Shown one piece after another: positions 9,116 to 18,090 of a stretch of DNA of 64,000 nt (positions are counted from its first letter, which is position 1; the number at the start of each line of letters is the position of its first letter). The position numbers were made by a program, and so were the translations under genes. A model generated the notes under the pieces. The model saw nothing but the letters and a program-made list of their open reading frames with translations. It ran no database searches and was not told the origin of the DNA. The stretch is from Cystobacter fuscus DSM 2262 (GTDB lineage: Bacteria > Myxococcota > Myxococcia > Myxococcales > Myxococcaceae), in NCBI RefSeq assembly GCF_000335475.2, contig NZ_ANAH02000074.1, forward strand, positions 1 to 64,000, in the 5' to 3' direction.

Positions 9116-10509
9116 GACTCGTCGTCCGGCTTGGCGGGAAGCGCCGGGTTCTTCTGGACGTAGGAGACCTGGGGACTCGATCCTCCGCGCCCCGGATGAG
9201 GCCCACCGCGCTCGGGCCGATCGCCCCGGCGGTCCATCGGACGCCCCCGCGGGCCCGGTGGCTGCGAGGAGCGCGGACCCGAAAGCCCCGCCTGACGCTG
9301 AGCGTCTCCGTTGCCACGTGGAGGGCGATCGCCTCGCGGAGGACGCTGCTCCCGCGAGGGCTGCCCGTCACGCGGCGGCCGCTGCTCCCGAGGACCCTGT
9401 TGCTGCTGCTGGAAGGGCTGCCCGTCGCGAGGAGACCGCTGCTCCCGAGGCCCCTGTTGCTGCTGCTGCTGGAAGGGCTGCCCGTCGCGCGGCGGCCGCT
9501 GCTCCCGGGGACCCTGCTGCTGCTGGAAGGGCTGACCCTCGCGCGGCGGCCGCTGCTCCCGGGGGCCCTGCTGCTGCTGCTGGAAGGGCTGCCCGTCGCG
9601 AGGAGACCGCTGCTCCCGAGGCCCCTGCTGCTCCCGAGGCCCCTGGTCGCGCCAGGGCCGGGAACCCTCCGCCTCCCGGCGCGGCGGGCGATCCCCCGGG
9701 GGACGAGGACCCCGGCCCTCCTGCGAGCGTGGACCTCCCGAGAAGCGCCGCTCGCGCGAGGGCTCCTGGAAGCGCCCGGTGGGCTCGAAGTCCGGCGTCA
9801 GCTCGCGCTTGACGTAGGCCCGCCAGATCTCCGCCGCGTCGCCCGCGCGCGCGCGCAGGCTCGGGTCCACCGCCTCGAAGTAGCGGCGCAGGTTCTCGAT
9901 GTCGCGCTTGAAGAAGAACTCGGCCTGGCTGTTGGCCGCCGCGCCCACCACCTGCGGAAGGTCGATGATGGTGGCGCCCCGGTTGCCCAGCAGGATGTTG
10001 AACGCGGACAGGTCGCCGTGGATCAAATCACAGCACAACATCCGGATGGCCTGGTTGCGCAGGTCGAAGTAGAGCGCCGAGGCCTCCTCGGGCGTCAGCT
10101 GCGCCTCCTCCAGCCGCGGTGCCGGGTGACCCTCCAGGTCCAGCACCAGTTCCATGAGGAGCACGCCCTCGTAGAACATCACCGGCCGGGGCACGCACAC
10201 GCCCGCCGCGTGCAGCTTGAAGAGCGCCTCCACCTCGGCGGTCTTCCACGCGTCCTCCGCCGCCGCCACGCCGAAGCGGCTGCCCTTGGCGATGGCGCGC
10301 GCGGTGCGGCTGTTGCGCACCTGGCGACCCTCGCGGTAGCCCGAATTGTTGCGGAAGTTGCGGTGCTCGCGCTCCTTGTAGATCTTGGCGGCCACCACCT
10401 CGCCGCCATGACGCACAAGGTACACGTCCGCCTCCTTGCCACTCTTGAGGCGGCCCACGACTTCGTCAATCACACCATCGGTCAGCAGGACTTGGAGCGC
10501 TTCGTTCAT
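9112..10509 (-). CDS. RIO-type protein kinase with low-complexity C-terminal tail
   Basis: 465 residues. Residues 1-260 form an atypical RIO-family serine kinase: Gly-loop RLKSGKEADVY, Lys42 in AAKIYK, catalytic HGDLSAFNILL (Asp166, Asn171) and metal-binding IIDLPQ (Asp183). RIO kinases in archaea and eukaryotes act in small-subunit maturation; bacterial ones are less understood. Residues 280-440 are a disordered tail of repeats such as GPREQRPPRDGQPFQQQQ, rich in Arg, Pro and Gln, which would suit RNA or ribosome binding. Typical RIO1-like bacterial proteins end near residue 270, so the tail is an addition. The ATG is preceded only by a weak purine stretch. Confidence 0.88.
   Translation of the reverse strand: MNEALQVLLTDGVIDEVVGRLKSGKEADVYLVRHGGEVVAAKIYKEREHRNFRNNSGYREGRQVRNSRTARAIAKGSRFGVAAAEDAWKTAEVEALFKLHAAGVCVPRPVMFYEGVLLMELVLDLEGHPAPRLEEAQLTPEEASALYFDLRNQAIRMLCCDLIHGDLSAFNILLGNRGATIIDLPQVVGAAANSQAEFFFKRDIENLRRYFEAVDPSLRARAGDAAEIWRAYVKRELTPDFEPTGRFQEPSRERRFSGGPRSQEGRGPRPPGDRPPRREAEGSRPWRDQGPREQQGPREQRSPRDGQPFQQQQQGPREQRPPREGQPFQQQQGPREQRPPRDGQPFQQQQQQGPREQRSPRDGQPFQQQQQGPREQRPPRDGQPSREQRPPRGDRPPRGNGDAQRQAGLSGPRSSQPPGPRGRPMDRRGDRPERGGPHPGRGGSSPQVSYVQKNPALPAKPDDES
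9345..9640 (-). repeat. Degenerate tandem repeats coding for the kinase tail
   Basis: Four to five copies of a unit of about 57-63 bp that code for GPREQRxPRDGQPFQQQQ. Copies differ mainly in the number of Gln codons, as expected from slippage of GCTGCTGCT runs. Confidence 0.8.
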
Positions 10510-10559
10510 TCGTTTTCGCGGCGAAGGTCCCTGGGTTCTATCACGTCTTTCCGGGTGGC

Positions 10560-12134
10560 TCAGCCCACTCGTGCACGTACTCCCTCGGACGCTCCCTCGA
10601 TGGGCGGGACGTACGGCCAGTCAGCCAGCGCTCCCTTGCCTGCCTCCCGTGAGAGGTAATCCGCGGCGATGTTGGCGCTCTCCATGATGGTGAGCAGGCC
10701 ACTCCCCGGGTGCGTGCCCCCCCCCACCCAGTAGAGGGACTCCACGCTGGGGCTCTTCACATGGGGGCGCAGCGGCCCGAGCTGCATCCAGGTGTGGGAC
10801 AGGTTGAACACCGCGCCCCGGAAGACATTGAAGTCGTCCCGCCACGTCTCCGCGGTGAAGTAGCGCTCGGCGCGGATGTGCTCACGCACCCCCTTCAGGC
10901 CCACCTTTTCCAACATCGTGGGCAGGCGCTCGCGCAGCGTGCGCTCGGTGGCGGCCCAGTCCACGGGGCGCGAGGTGTTGGGCGTGGGCACCAGCACGTA
11001 GAGCGTGGAGTGGCCCGCGGGCGCCCCGCTCTTGTCCGTCACGCACGGGTTGCACACGTAGAAGGGCGGATCCTCCACGTCCACCTCACGGTCCTCCAGC
11101 GCGTCCGCGTCGGTGCGCCGCGCGCTCTCGGAGAGGTAGATGAGGTGGTGGGGCAGCTCGTCGTAGACGCGGTCCAGGCCGTAGTAGGCCATGAAGGTGC
11201 TGCACGAGTACTTCGCCTTCTGCAGCGCGGCGTCCGTCAGCCGGGTGCCCGCGCGAGACTCGGAGGGCACGAGCTGCTGGGCCGCGTAGGGCAGGTCCGC
11301 GTTGACCACCACCGCGTCCGCCTCCAGCCGCTCGCCGCCCTGAAGCCGCACGCCCGCCGCGCGGCCGTACTCCACCAGCACCTGCTCCACCGGCGTGCCC
11401 AGGCGGAAGGTGGCGCCCAGGTCCTCCGCGCACTTCATCATCCCGCGCGACAGGGCCCGGAAGCCTCCCTCCACGTGCCACACGCCAAAGGCCAGCTCCA
11501 GGTAGGGAATGACGCCGAACACCGAGGAGCAGTTGGTGGGGTGCAGCCCCAGGTACTTGGAGGGGTAGGCCAGCGCGTAGGTGATGCGATCGTCGTGGAA
11601 GAAGCCGTCCAGGTGCTTGTAGAGCGTCTGCCAGGGCTTGAAGCGCAGCGTGGGGAACAGGCGCCAGGGCGCGTAGTAGCCGAGGCTGTCGGCCGCGGTG
11701 GCCATGAACTTCTCGTAGGCGAGCGGGTACTTCTCCCGGCCCTCCTCCAGCCAGCGGCGCAGCGCGGGGGCCTTGTCGGGGCCGAACTTGGAGACCTCGC
11801 GCTCCATGCGCGCCGCGTCACGCGTGGTGTCCAGGTGGGTGCCGTCCCAGAAGTGCACCCGGGTGTTGGTGTCCAGCGGCACCAGCTTCACGTAGTCGGA
11901 GATGCGCTTGCCCGCGCGCGTGAAGATGCGCTCGAGCACCCCGGGGAGCTGGAGGATGGAGGGCCCCGTGTCCAGCGCGTACTCGCCCGCCTCCCCGAGG
12001 GTGAGCCCCTTCATCCGGCCCCCGGGCACCGGGTCCTTCTCCACCACGGTGACCTTCAAGCCCAGGCCCGCGAGGTTGATTGCCGCCGACAAGCCTCCGG
12101 GCCCCGCTCCCACGACGATGACGTGACGAACCAT
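10560..12134 (-). CDS. crtI: CrtI-type phytoene desaturase
   Basis: 524 residues from ATG 12134; upstream in-frame residues lack features and the Rossmann motif starts at residue 4. FAD-binding VVGAGPGGLSAA plus GGRMKG at the N-terminus and the C-terminal signature YWVGGGTHPGSGLLTIMES are diagnostic of CrtI carotenoid desaturases, which introduce double bases of conjugation (double bonds) into phytoene at the membrane using FAD. No other carotenoid gene is nearby. In Myxococcus xanthus the desaturase gene carC lies apart from the main carotenoid cluster, so this may be its counterpart; that identification is inference. The upstream 352 bp is shared with a divergently transcribed histidine kinase. 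Confidence 0.9.
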   Translation of the reverse strand: MVRHVIVVGAGPGGLSAAINLAGLGLKVTVVEKDPVPGGRMKGLTLGEAGEYALDTGPSILQLPGVLERIFTRAGKRISDYVKLVPLDTNTRVHFWDGTHLDTTRDAARMEREVSKFGPDKAPALRRWLEEGREKYPLAYEKFMATAADSLGYYAPWRLFPTLRFKPWQTLYKHLDGFFHDDRITYALAYPSKYLGLHPTNCSSVFGVIPYLELAFGVWHVEGGFRALSRGMMKCAEDLGATFRLGTPVEQVLVEYGRAAGVRLQGGERLEADAVVVNADLPYAAQQLVPSESRAGTRLTDAALQKAKYSCSTFMAYYGLDRVYDELPHHLIYLSESARRTDADALEDREVDVEDPPFYVCNPCVTDKSGAPAGHSTLYVLVPTPNTSRPVDWAATERTLRERLPTMLEKVGLKGVREHIRAERYFTAETWRDDFNVFRGAVFNLSHTWMQLGPLRPHVKSPSVESLYWVGGGTHPGSGLLTIMESANIAADYLSREAGKGALADWPYVPPIEGASEGVRARVG

Positions 12135-12486
12135 GTCCCACACGATGCCTGGAACCCAGGAGAGTTCCAGCCCTCCTGACGGGCGAGCTCCATCGCCGCC
12201 CTCCACCTGACACCCAGGGTACGGACTCCGGCCCTCCGGACGTTGTCCCGCACGGATGAAAAAGGCCGTCTCGGGTGTCATTCTCCAGGCTCTCAGGGCC
12301 CTCCGGACAGGCGGTGGCTCCCTCGCCATCCCTCAGCCGGTATGGGCTCGGCCAGGGCCCTGGAGCGCCGCCCCCCTGGGGCTCCCCGTCCCCACACGCA
12401 GAGTGATTACGCATGGAACGGGCCCGGGGGCTGGCGCCGAGCGGCCCTCGCGTCAGGAGCCCTCGCGAAAGGAGGCGAGCTCGCGC
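12135..12486. other. Divergent intergenic region crtI / histidine kinase
   Basis: 352 bp between two divergent starts. A reading frame extends through it upstream of the kinase, but the good ribosome site AAAGGAGG at about 12468 supports the later ATG. I saw no clear promoter consensus or palindrome. Confidence 0.5.
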
Positions 12487-13779
12487 ATGGAACGGCTGCT
12501 CACCGTGCTCTCCCAGGGCTACCTGGCGATGAACAACCTCACCGGGGCGCTGGGCGCCTGGCTCGTCCACCCGCCACGGCCGCGAGCACGGGCCCGCTCG
12601 CAGCCGGAGCGCTCGCACCCCCGCGAGCCCGCCGTGTCCCACGACAGGGGACAGCGGGCGTCGGTGCTGGAATTGCTCGTGGAGCAGAGTGGGGACGCCA
12701 TCATGATGGCGGACGAGCGGGGGGTCATGCGCATCTTCAACGCGGAGGCCGAGCGCCAGCATGGCGTGTCGCGCCGGGAGGTGCACGCGCGGGACTGGAC
12801 GGACACCTTCGGCCTGCTCACCATGGATGGCCACCCCATCCCCCTGGAGGAGCTGCCGCTCTACCGCGCCCTCAAGGGCGAGCACGTGAGGAACTCGCGC
12901 TGGATGGTGCGCCGCCCGGACGGCACCGTGCGCATCCTGAGCGGCACCGCCTTTCCGCTCCACCACCCGGATGGCTCGCCCGCGGGCGCCGTGCTCACCG
13001 CGCGCGACGAGACCGAGCGCCTGGAGATGGAGCGCCGATGCGCCGAGTCGCTCGAGCGGCTGCGCCGGACCGCCGAGTTCCGCGAGCGCTTCCTCGGCAT
13101 CGTCGGGCATGACCTGCGCAATCCCCTGGGCGCCATCGACCTGTCGGCCCGCGTGCTCGACCGCTCCGGCCACCTGGACGAGAGCGAGCACCGCATGGTG
13201 GGGCGCATCCGCGCCAGCACCGAGCGGATGACGCGGATGATCGGCGAGCTGCTCGACTTCACCCGCAGCCGGCTGGGCGGCGGCATGCCCGTGCATCCCC
13301 AGGTGGCCGACCTCGCCGCCATCTGCCGCGAGGCGTTGGACGAGGTGCGCATGTCCCTGCCCGGAGCGCGCGTGTGCCTGCGCGTGCTCGGGCACGGCGC
13401 GGGCGAGTGGGACGCGGGACGGCTGAGCCAGGTCATCTCCAACCTGGTGAGCAACGCCGTCCACTACAGCCCCAAGCACAAGCCCGTGCGCGTCACCCTG
13501 CGGGGCGAGGGCGTGGAGGACGTGGTGATCACGGTCCACAACCACGGCCCCCCCATCCCCCCGGAGCTGCTGCCCGTGCTCTTCGAGCCCTTCCGCCGCG
13601 GCCCCGGCAGCGGGCCCTCCAACCGGGACGGGCTCGGGCTCGGGCTCTACATCGTGCGGCAGATCGTGCTCGCCCACGGCGGCCAGTTGGAGGTGAGCTC
13701 CAGCGCGGACAAGGGGACGACCTTCACCGTACGGCTGCCCCGCATCCATCCCCACCTGCCGCCACCTCCCTTGGGTTGA
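12487..13779 (+). CDS. PAS-domain sensor histidine kinase
   Basis: 430 residues, ATG 12487 about 10 bp after AAAGGAGG. No transmembrane segment apart from a short hydrophobic N-terminus, so likely cytosolic. Residues about 60-180 are a PAS domain followed by a PAC-like segment; HisKA has VGHDLRNPLG with phospho-acceptor His208; HATPase_c has NLVSNAVHYSP and GLGLGLYIVRQ. No receiver domain and no adjacent response regulator gene, so it is an orphan kinase. Closely similar in its catalytic half to the kinase at 56918-58924 (same FRERFxGIxGHDLRxPL theme). Confidence 0.9.
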   Translation: MERLLTVLSQGYLAMNNLTGALGAWLVHPPRPRARARSQPERSHPREPAVSHDRGQRASVLELLVEQSGDAIMMADERGVMRIFNAEAERQHGVSRREVHARDWTDTFGLLTMDGHPIPLEELPLYRALKGEHVRNSRWMVRRPDGTVRILSGTAFPLHHPDGSPAGAVLTARDETERLEMERRCAESLERLRRTAEFRERFLGIVGHDLRNPLGAIDLSARVLDRSGHLDESEHRMVGRIRASTERMTRMIGELLDFTRSRLGGGMPVHPQVADLAAICREALDEVRMSLPGARVCLRVLGHGAGEWDAGRLSQVISNLVSNAVHYSPKHKPVRVTLRGEGVEDVVITVHNHGPPIPPELLPVLFEPFRRGPGSGPSNRDGLGLGLYIVRQIVLAHGGQLEVSSSADKGTTFTVRLPRIHPHLPPPPLG

Positions 13780-13839
13780 CGCGTCTGGCCACTGGCTGGT
13801 AAGTGCTCACTTAACACCCAACCCGCCAGGAGGATCCAA

Positions 13840-16038
13840 GTGCACGCCTTTACCCTCAGCGCGGTCAGTCTGCTCATCGCCCAGTTCATCGTCATCATCG
13901 GCCTGTCACGGCTGCTGGGGCGGGCGGGGCGGTGGATGGGCCAGCCGCTGGTGATCGCCGAAGTGCTGGCCGGCATCCTCCTGGGCCCCTCGCTGCTCGG
14001 GTGGCTGTGGCCCTCGGCCATGGAGACGCTGTTTCCGGTGAGCTCCATGCCGGTGCTCAAGATGCTCAGCCAGGTCGGGCTCATCCTCTTCATGTTCCTC
14101 ATCGGACTGGAGCTGGATCCGCGGCTGCTCAAGGGGCGGGGCCACGCCTCGGTGGTCATCAGCCACACGAGCATCGTGGTGCCCTTCGCGCTGGGCGCGG
14201 GAGCGGCGCTGTGGTTCTACCCGCGGCTGAGCGACCCGTCGGTGCCCTTCAGCTCGTTCGTGCTCTTCATGGGCGTGGCGATGAGCATCACGGCGTTTCC
14301 GGTGCTCGCGCGCATCCTCACCGAGCGGCGGCTGATGCAGTCGAAGGTGGGCGCGCTGGCCATCACCTGCGCGGCGGTGGACGACGTGACGGCGTGGTGC
14401 CTCTTGGCCTTCGTCGTCTCCATCGTGCGGGCCACCAACCTGGCCGAGGCGGCGGTCACGACGGTCGTCGCGCTGGGCTACATCGCCTTCATGCTGGGCG
14501 CGGTGCGGCCCTTCCTCGCCCGGCTGGGCGCGCGCGTGGCCAGCCGCGAGGGGCTCAACCAGAACGTGATGGCGCTCACGCTCATCATGCTGCTCGCCTC
14601 GAGCTTCGCCACGGAGCTCATCGGCATCCACGCGCTCTTCGGCGCCTTCCTCTTCGGCGCCATCATCCCCAAGGAGGGAGGCCTGGCCGAGGCGCTCGCG
14701 GAGAAGCTGGAGGACGTGGCGGTGGTGCTGCTCTTGCCGCTCTTCTTCGCCTTCAGCGGCCTGCGCACGCAGATTGGCCTGCTCAACAGCACCGACCACT
14801 GGCTCATGTGCGGCCTCATCATCCTCCTGGCGTGCCTGGGCAAGTTCGGCGGCAGCGCGGTGGCGGCGCGGCTGACGGGCTCGAACTGGCGCGAGGCGGG
14901 TGCCATCGGCATCCTGATGAACACGCGCGGGCTGATGGAGCTCATCGTGCTCAACCTCGGCCTGGACCTGGGCGTCATCTCGCCCACGCTCTTCACGATG
15001 ATGGTGGTGATGGCGCTGGTGACCACGTTCCTCACCACGCCGCTCTTGCGCGTCATCTACCCGCCGGAGCAGCTCGCCCTGGAGCGTGCCGTCACGCCCG
15101 CGCCGCTGACGCTGCCCACCGTGCAGCCCTTCACCCTGCTCATGTGCGTGTCGCATGGTCAGGCGGGCGCGGGCATGGTGACGCTCGGGCGGGCGCTCAC
15201 CGGAGGCACCGAGGCGCCCAGCTCGCTCTATGCCCTGCACCTCATTCCCCCCACCGAGCGCGCCTCCTTCCACCTGAAGCACACGCCGGAGCCCCAGGTG
15301 GAGCAGCGCGCGGGAGAGGAGGGCCCCATGGCGGCGCTGCTCGCGCGCGCGCGGCGCACGGGCCTGGAGGTGCGTCCGCTGTCCTTCGTGTCCGCCGAGC
15401 CCGGGCTCGACATCTGCCGCACCGCCGAGGCCAAGCGCGCGGACCTCATCGTGCTCGGCTGGCACAAGCCGCTCTTCGGCCAGACGGTGCTCGGCGGCAC
15501 CGTGCACGAGGTGATGAGCGAGGCGGCCGCGGACGTGGCGGTGCTGGTGGACCGGGGCCTGGAGAACGTGCGCCGGGTGCTGGTGCCCTACAGCGGCAGT
15601 CGGCATGACCGGGCCGCGCTGGGACTGGCGCGGCGGCTGCTCAAGGGCGTGGGCGCGGAAGTGACGATCCTCCACGTGACGTCGCCCACGCCGCAGCCGG
15701 GCCGCACGCCGGCGCGGCTGCTCGTCGACGAGCTCTTCCCGGGGGCCTCTGGCCAGGTGCACCTCAAGGTGGTGGCGAACTCCTCGCCCGAGGACGCGGT
15801 GCTCGCCGAGGCCGCCCAGGGTGGCTACGACTTGATGGTGGTGGGCGTGGGCGCGGAGTGGGGTCTGGAGGGCCACCTCTTCGGCCTGCAGCGCGAGCGG
15901 CTCGTGCGTGACTCGAACCTGTCGATGCTCGTCGTGCGCCAGCCGAGGCCCGCCGAGAAGCCCGCCACCGAGGCCGCCCTGCCCGGCACCAACGCCCCGT
16001 CGGCCGAGCCCCTGCGGGCCGGCGGCGGTGCCTCCTGA
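13840..16038 (+). CDS. Cation/proton antiporter (CPA2) with C-terminal USP domains
   Basis: 732 residues, GTG start preceded by AGGAGG at 7 bp. Residues 1-400 hold about 12 membrane helices of the Na+/H+ or K+/H+ exchanger family (VIAEVLAGILLGPSLLG, LFMFLIGLELDP, ALAITCAAVDDVTAW, FLFGAIIP), with the paired acidic region (VDDVTAW) expected in CPA2 members. Residues about 430-710 form two universal-stress-protein-like domains (ADLIVLGWHKP...GGTVHEVM and VTILHVT...LMVVGVGAEWGLEG...), which may sense nucleotide or stress. It exchanges monovalent cations for protons across the inner membrane. The HTH-EIIA regulator follows after 35 bp, probably in one transcript. Confidence 0.92.
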   Translation: MHAFTLSAVSLLIAQFIVIIGLSRLLGRAGRWMGQPLVIAEVLAGILLGPSLLGWLWPSAMETLFPVSSMPVLKMLSQVGLILFMFLIGLELDPRLLKGRGHASVVISHTSIVVPFALGAGAALWFYPRLSDPSVPFSSFVLFMGVAMSITAFPVLARILTERRLMQSKVGALAITCAAVDDVTAWCLLAFVVSIVRATNLAEAAVTTVVALGYIAFMLGAVRPFLARLGARVASREGLNQNVMALTLIMLLASSFATELIGIHALFGAFLFGAIIPKEGGLAEALAEKLEDVAVVLLLPLFFAFSGLRTQIGLLNSTDHWLMCGLIILLACLGKFGGSAVAARLTGSNWREAGAIGILMNTRGLMELIVLNLGLDLGVISPTLFTMMVVMALVTTFLTTPLLRVIYPPEQLALERAVTPAPLTLPTVQPFTLLMCVSHGQAGAGMVTLGRALTGGTEAPSSLYALHLIPPTERASFHLKHTPEPQVEQRAGEEGPMAALLARARRTGLEVRPLSFVSAEPGLDICRTAEAKRADLIVLGWHKPLFGQTVLGGTVHEVMSEAAADVAVLVDRGLENVRRVLVPYSGSRHDRAALGLARRLLKGVGAEVTILHVTSPTPQPGRTPARLLVDELFPGASGQVHLKVVANSSPEDAVLAEAAQGGYDLMVVGVGAEWGLEGHLFGLQRERLVRDSNLSMLVVRQPRPAEKPATEAALPGTNAPSAEPLRAGGGAS

Positions 16039-16073
16039 CTCCCGGCACCCGGAAACGGAGCCCCTCCGACACC

Positions 16074-16892
16074 ATGCACCCGGGAGCCACCCTCCGTTTG
16101 TTGCGAGTGGACGCGGGCCTGAGCCTGCGTGACCTGGCGCGCCGCATCGGCGTGTCCAGCGCCTACCTGAGCCGCGTGGAGAACGGCGTGGACGCCGTGC
16201 CCACGCCCGAGCGGCTCGCCGCCATCGCCCGGGAGCTGGACGTGCCCCCCACGCTGCTCATGGACGTGGCGCACCGGCAGAGCCCCTTCGTGGCCAACTA
16301 CCTGGAGGAGGTGCCCGGCGCCAGCGCGCTCCTGGTGGACGTGGCGCGCCGGCGCCTCACCTCCGAGCAACTGCTGCGCGTCCGGGCCTTCCTGGACGCG
16401 GAGTTTCCCACCCCCGCGCCCTGGCCCGACGTGCCCGCGCCGGCGCTAGGCCCGGTGCTCACCCCCGGCCGCATGGTGCTGCGCCTGACGTGCTCCGCGC
16501 TGGAGGACGCGCTGGACGTGGCGGCGGGGCGGCTCGCCGCGGACCTGCCCGGGGTGAGCGCCTCCCATCTCGTGGTGGAGCTGCGGCGGCGCGAGGCCGA
16601 GTCCTCCAACGCCGTGGGCAACGGGGTGGCGGTGCCCCATGCCTTCGTGGAGAACACCCCACCGCTCGCCGCCCTCGTCACCCTCGCCCAGCCCCTGCCC
16701 GACGAGACGCCTGACGGCGTGCCCCTGCGGCTGCTCGTGGTGCTCGTGGACGGAGAGCAGCGCACGCACCGGCTCATGCGGCTCGCCCACGTGGCCCGGC
16801 TGGCGAGCCATGGTCTGGCCGAGCGGCTCTCCGACGCGGAGCAGCCCTCCCAGGTGCAGTCGCGGCTCGCGGAGCTGGAATCCCTGCGCTGA
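16074..16892 (+). CDS. HTH (XRE) - PTS EIIA fusion regulator
   Basis: 272 residues. Residues 5-60 are a Xre/Cro-type helix-turn-helix (SLRDLARRIGVSSAYLSRVENG). Residues about 135-270 match the PTS EIIA type-2 (EIIA-Ntr/fructose) fold: AVGNGVAVPHAFV carries the phosphorylatable His (His189) and the following strands fit. In other bacteria, EIIA-Ntr controls potassium transport and stress responses according to its phosphorylation by PTS. Here a DNA-binding module is attached directly. Its place just after a cation/proton antiporter suggests it senses phosphotransfer state and regulates, or is co-regulated with, the antiporter; that link is inference. Confidence 0.85.
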   Translation: MHPGATLRLLRVDAGLSLRDLARRIGVSSAYLSRVENGVDAVPTPERLAAIARELDVPPTLLMDVAHRQSPFVANYLEEVPGASALLVDVARRRLTSEQLLRVRAFLDAEFPTPAPWPDVPAPALGPVLTPGRMVLRLTCSALEDALDVAAGRLAADLPGVSASHLVVELRRREAESSNAVGNGVAVPHAFVENTPPLAALVTLAQPLPDETPDGVPLRLLVVLVDGEQRTHRLMRLAHVARLASHGLAERLSDAEQPSQVQSRLAELESLR

Positions 16893-16904
16893 ACGCCGGC
16901 GCCC

Positions 16905-17381
16905 CTACTTGCGCGACACACCCCGCCACCGCTCCGCCGCCCCCACCTCGTCCTCGGGCCCCGCGGCCTGCGTGAACGCGGTACGCGCGGGGCCCTCCTC
17001 CCTCCGGGGCTCCTCCCGCAGCGGCTCGCAGTGCGTCCTCACCACGGTGTACAGCCGGTCGAGGTTGAAGGGCTTGCGCAGCACCGCCTGCACCTCGGGC
17101 AGGCGGATGTGCTCATCCACGGAGAGCAGGACGATGGGCACCGAGCGCAGCGTCGGCTCCTGGCGGATGAACCGGATGAGCCGCGCGCGCTCCATCTCCG
17201 GCAACGTCTCGTCCAACAGGACGAGCCCCGGCCTCCCCATCCGCGCCAGCGCCTCGAGCGCTCCCTTCGCGCCAATCACCGCGGCCACCCCATACCCCTC
17301 GAACTCCAAGGCCGCCTGGATGGCCTCGAGCACGTCGAGTTGGGCTTCGACCACGAGCACGGATGCGCAGGCAGGAAGCAT
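16905..17381 (-). CDS. Stand-alone receiver-domain protein, degenerate acid pocket
   Basis: 158 residues. Residues 7-120 are a CheY-like receiver with Asp57 (LVLLDETLPEM), Ser87 (VLLSVD) and Lys103 (VLRKPF). The usual acidic pair is Glu12-Ala13 (VVEAQ), so one Mg2+ ligand is missing and phosphorylation may be impaired. The last 35 residues are a charged disordered tail. No output domain. It lies divergent from the chemosensory operon, separated by 232 bp, and could serve as a partner of the hybrid CheA. Confidence 0.85.
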   Translation of the reverse strand: MLPACASVLVVEAQLDVLEAIQAALEFEGYGVAAVIGAKGALEALARMGRPGLVLLDETLPEMERARLIRFIRQEPTLRSVPIVLLSVDEHIRLPEVQAVLRKPFNLDRLYTVVRTHCEPLREEPRREEGPARTAFTQAAGPEDEVGAAERWRGVSRK

Positions 17382-17613
17382 GGAGACCGCTCACTTTCAG
17401 CGGAAAAAACGGGAAGGGTAGGACAGGCCGACCAGCCTGCAACAGCACGTGTCGAAAAGCCAACGATTCGAGACCCTGGCGATGGCGACTCCGGCGACAT
17501 CACCACAGCTTCATCCACTGAACGAACACATGCCATCTTCGTGCCCGGGCCCGCTTCCCCCCGAGCCATCGAGGTAGGCACTGCGGTGCTGGACTGCATA
17601 GGATGAGAGGCCG

Positions 17614-18090
17614 ATGGCGCCGCCCCCCGCTCGCGAAATCCTACTCTTCACGCTGGAGTCGCAGCGCTACGCGCTGCCGCTGGAGGACGTGCGAGAGCTG
17701 GTCCGGGCCGTCCGCCTCACCCCCCTGCCCCGGGCGCCCTCCGTCGTGGAGGGCCTGTTCAACCTGCGCGGAGAACTCATCCCCGTGCTGGACATGCGCC
17801 GCCGCTTCCGATTGCCCGCCCGCCGACTCCTGCCCTCCGACCACTTCATCATCACCCAGACGGGGCCCCGCGTCATGGCGCTGCGCGTCGATCGCGCCGA
17901 GGGCATGCAACCCCTCGAGCCGGGCGACCTGGACACGACGCCGCGGGAGCTGCCCGGCGTGGGCTACGTGGCCGGGGTGGTGAAGCGGCCCGACGGGCTC
18001 GTGCTCCTGCATGACCTGCGCACCTTCCTGTCGGAGGCGGAGGCACTCGAGCTGGAGGACGCGCTCACGCAGGAGGGTGCCGCGCGGTGA
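17614..18090 (+). CDS. cheW: CheW coupling protein (first of operon)
   Basis: 158 residues, one CheW domain (SQRYALPLEDVRELVR ... PSVVEGLFNLRGELIPVLDMRRRF). CheW bridges the chemoreceptor to CheA in the signalling array. It is the first gene of a tight six-gene operon; its TGA overlaps the GTG start of cheR by 4 bp. With two CheW genes, a TPR-bearing CheR and a hybrid CheA the operon resembles the Wsp-like, alternative-cellular-function class rather than a flagellar class. Confidence 0.93.
   Translation: MAPPPAREILLFTLESQRYALPLEDVRELVRAVRLTPLPRAPSVVEGLFNLRGELIPVLDMRRRFRLPARRLLPSDHFIITQTGPRVMALRVDRAEGMQPLEPGDLDTTPRELPGVGYVAGVVKRPDGLVLLHDLRTFLSEAEALELEDALTQEGAAR

Noticed and set aside
9345-9640. 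Direct repeats considered as CRISPR
   Set aside because: Repeats are in frame inside the kinase gene, with no unique spacers of constant length.
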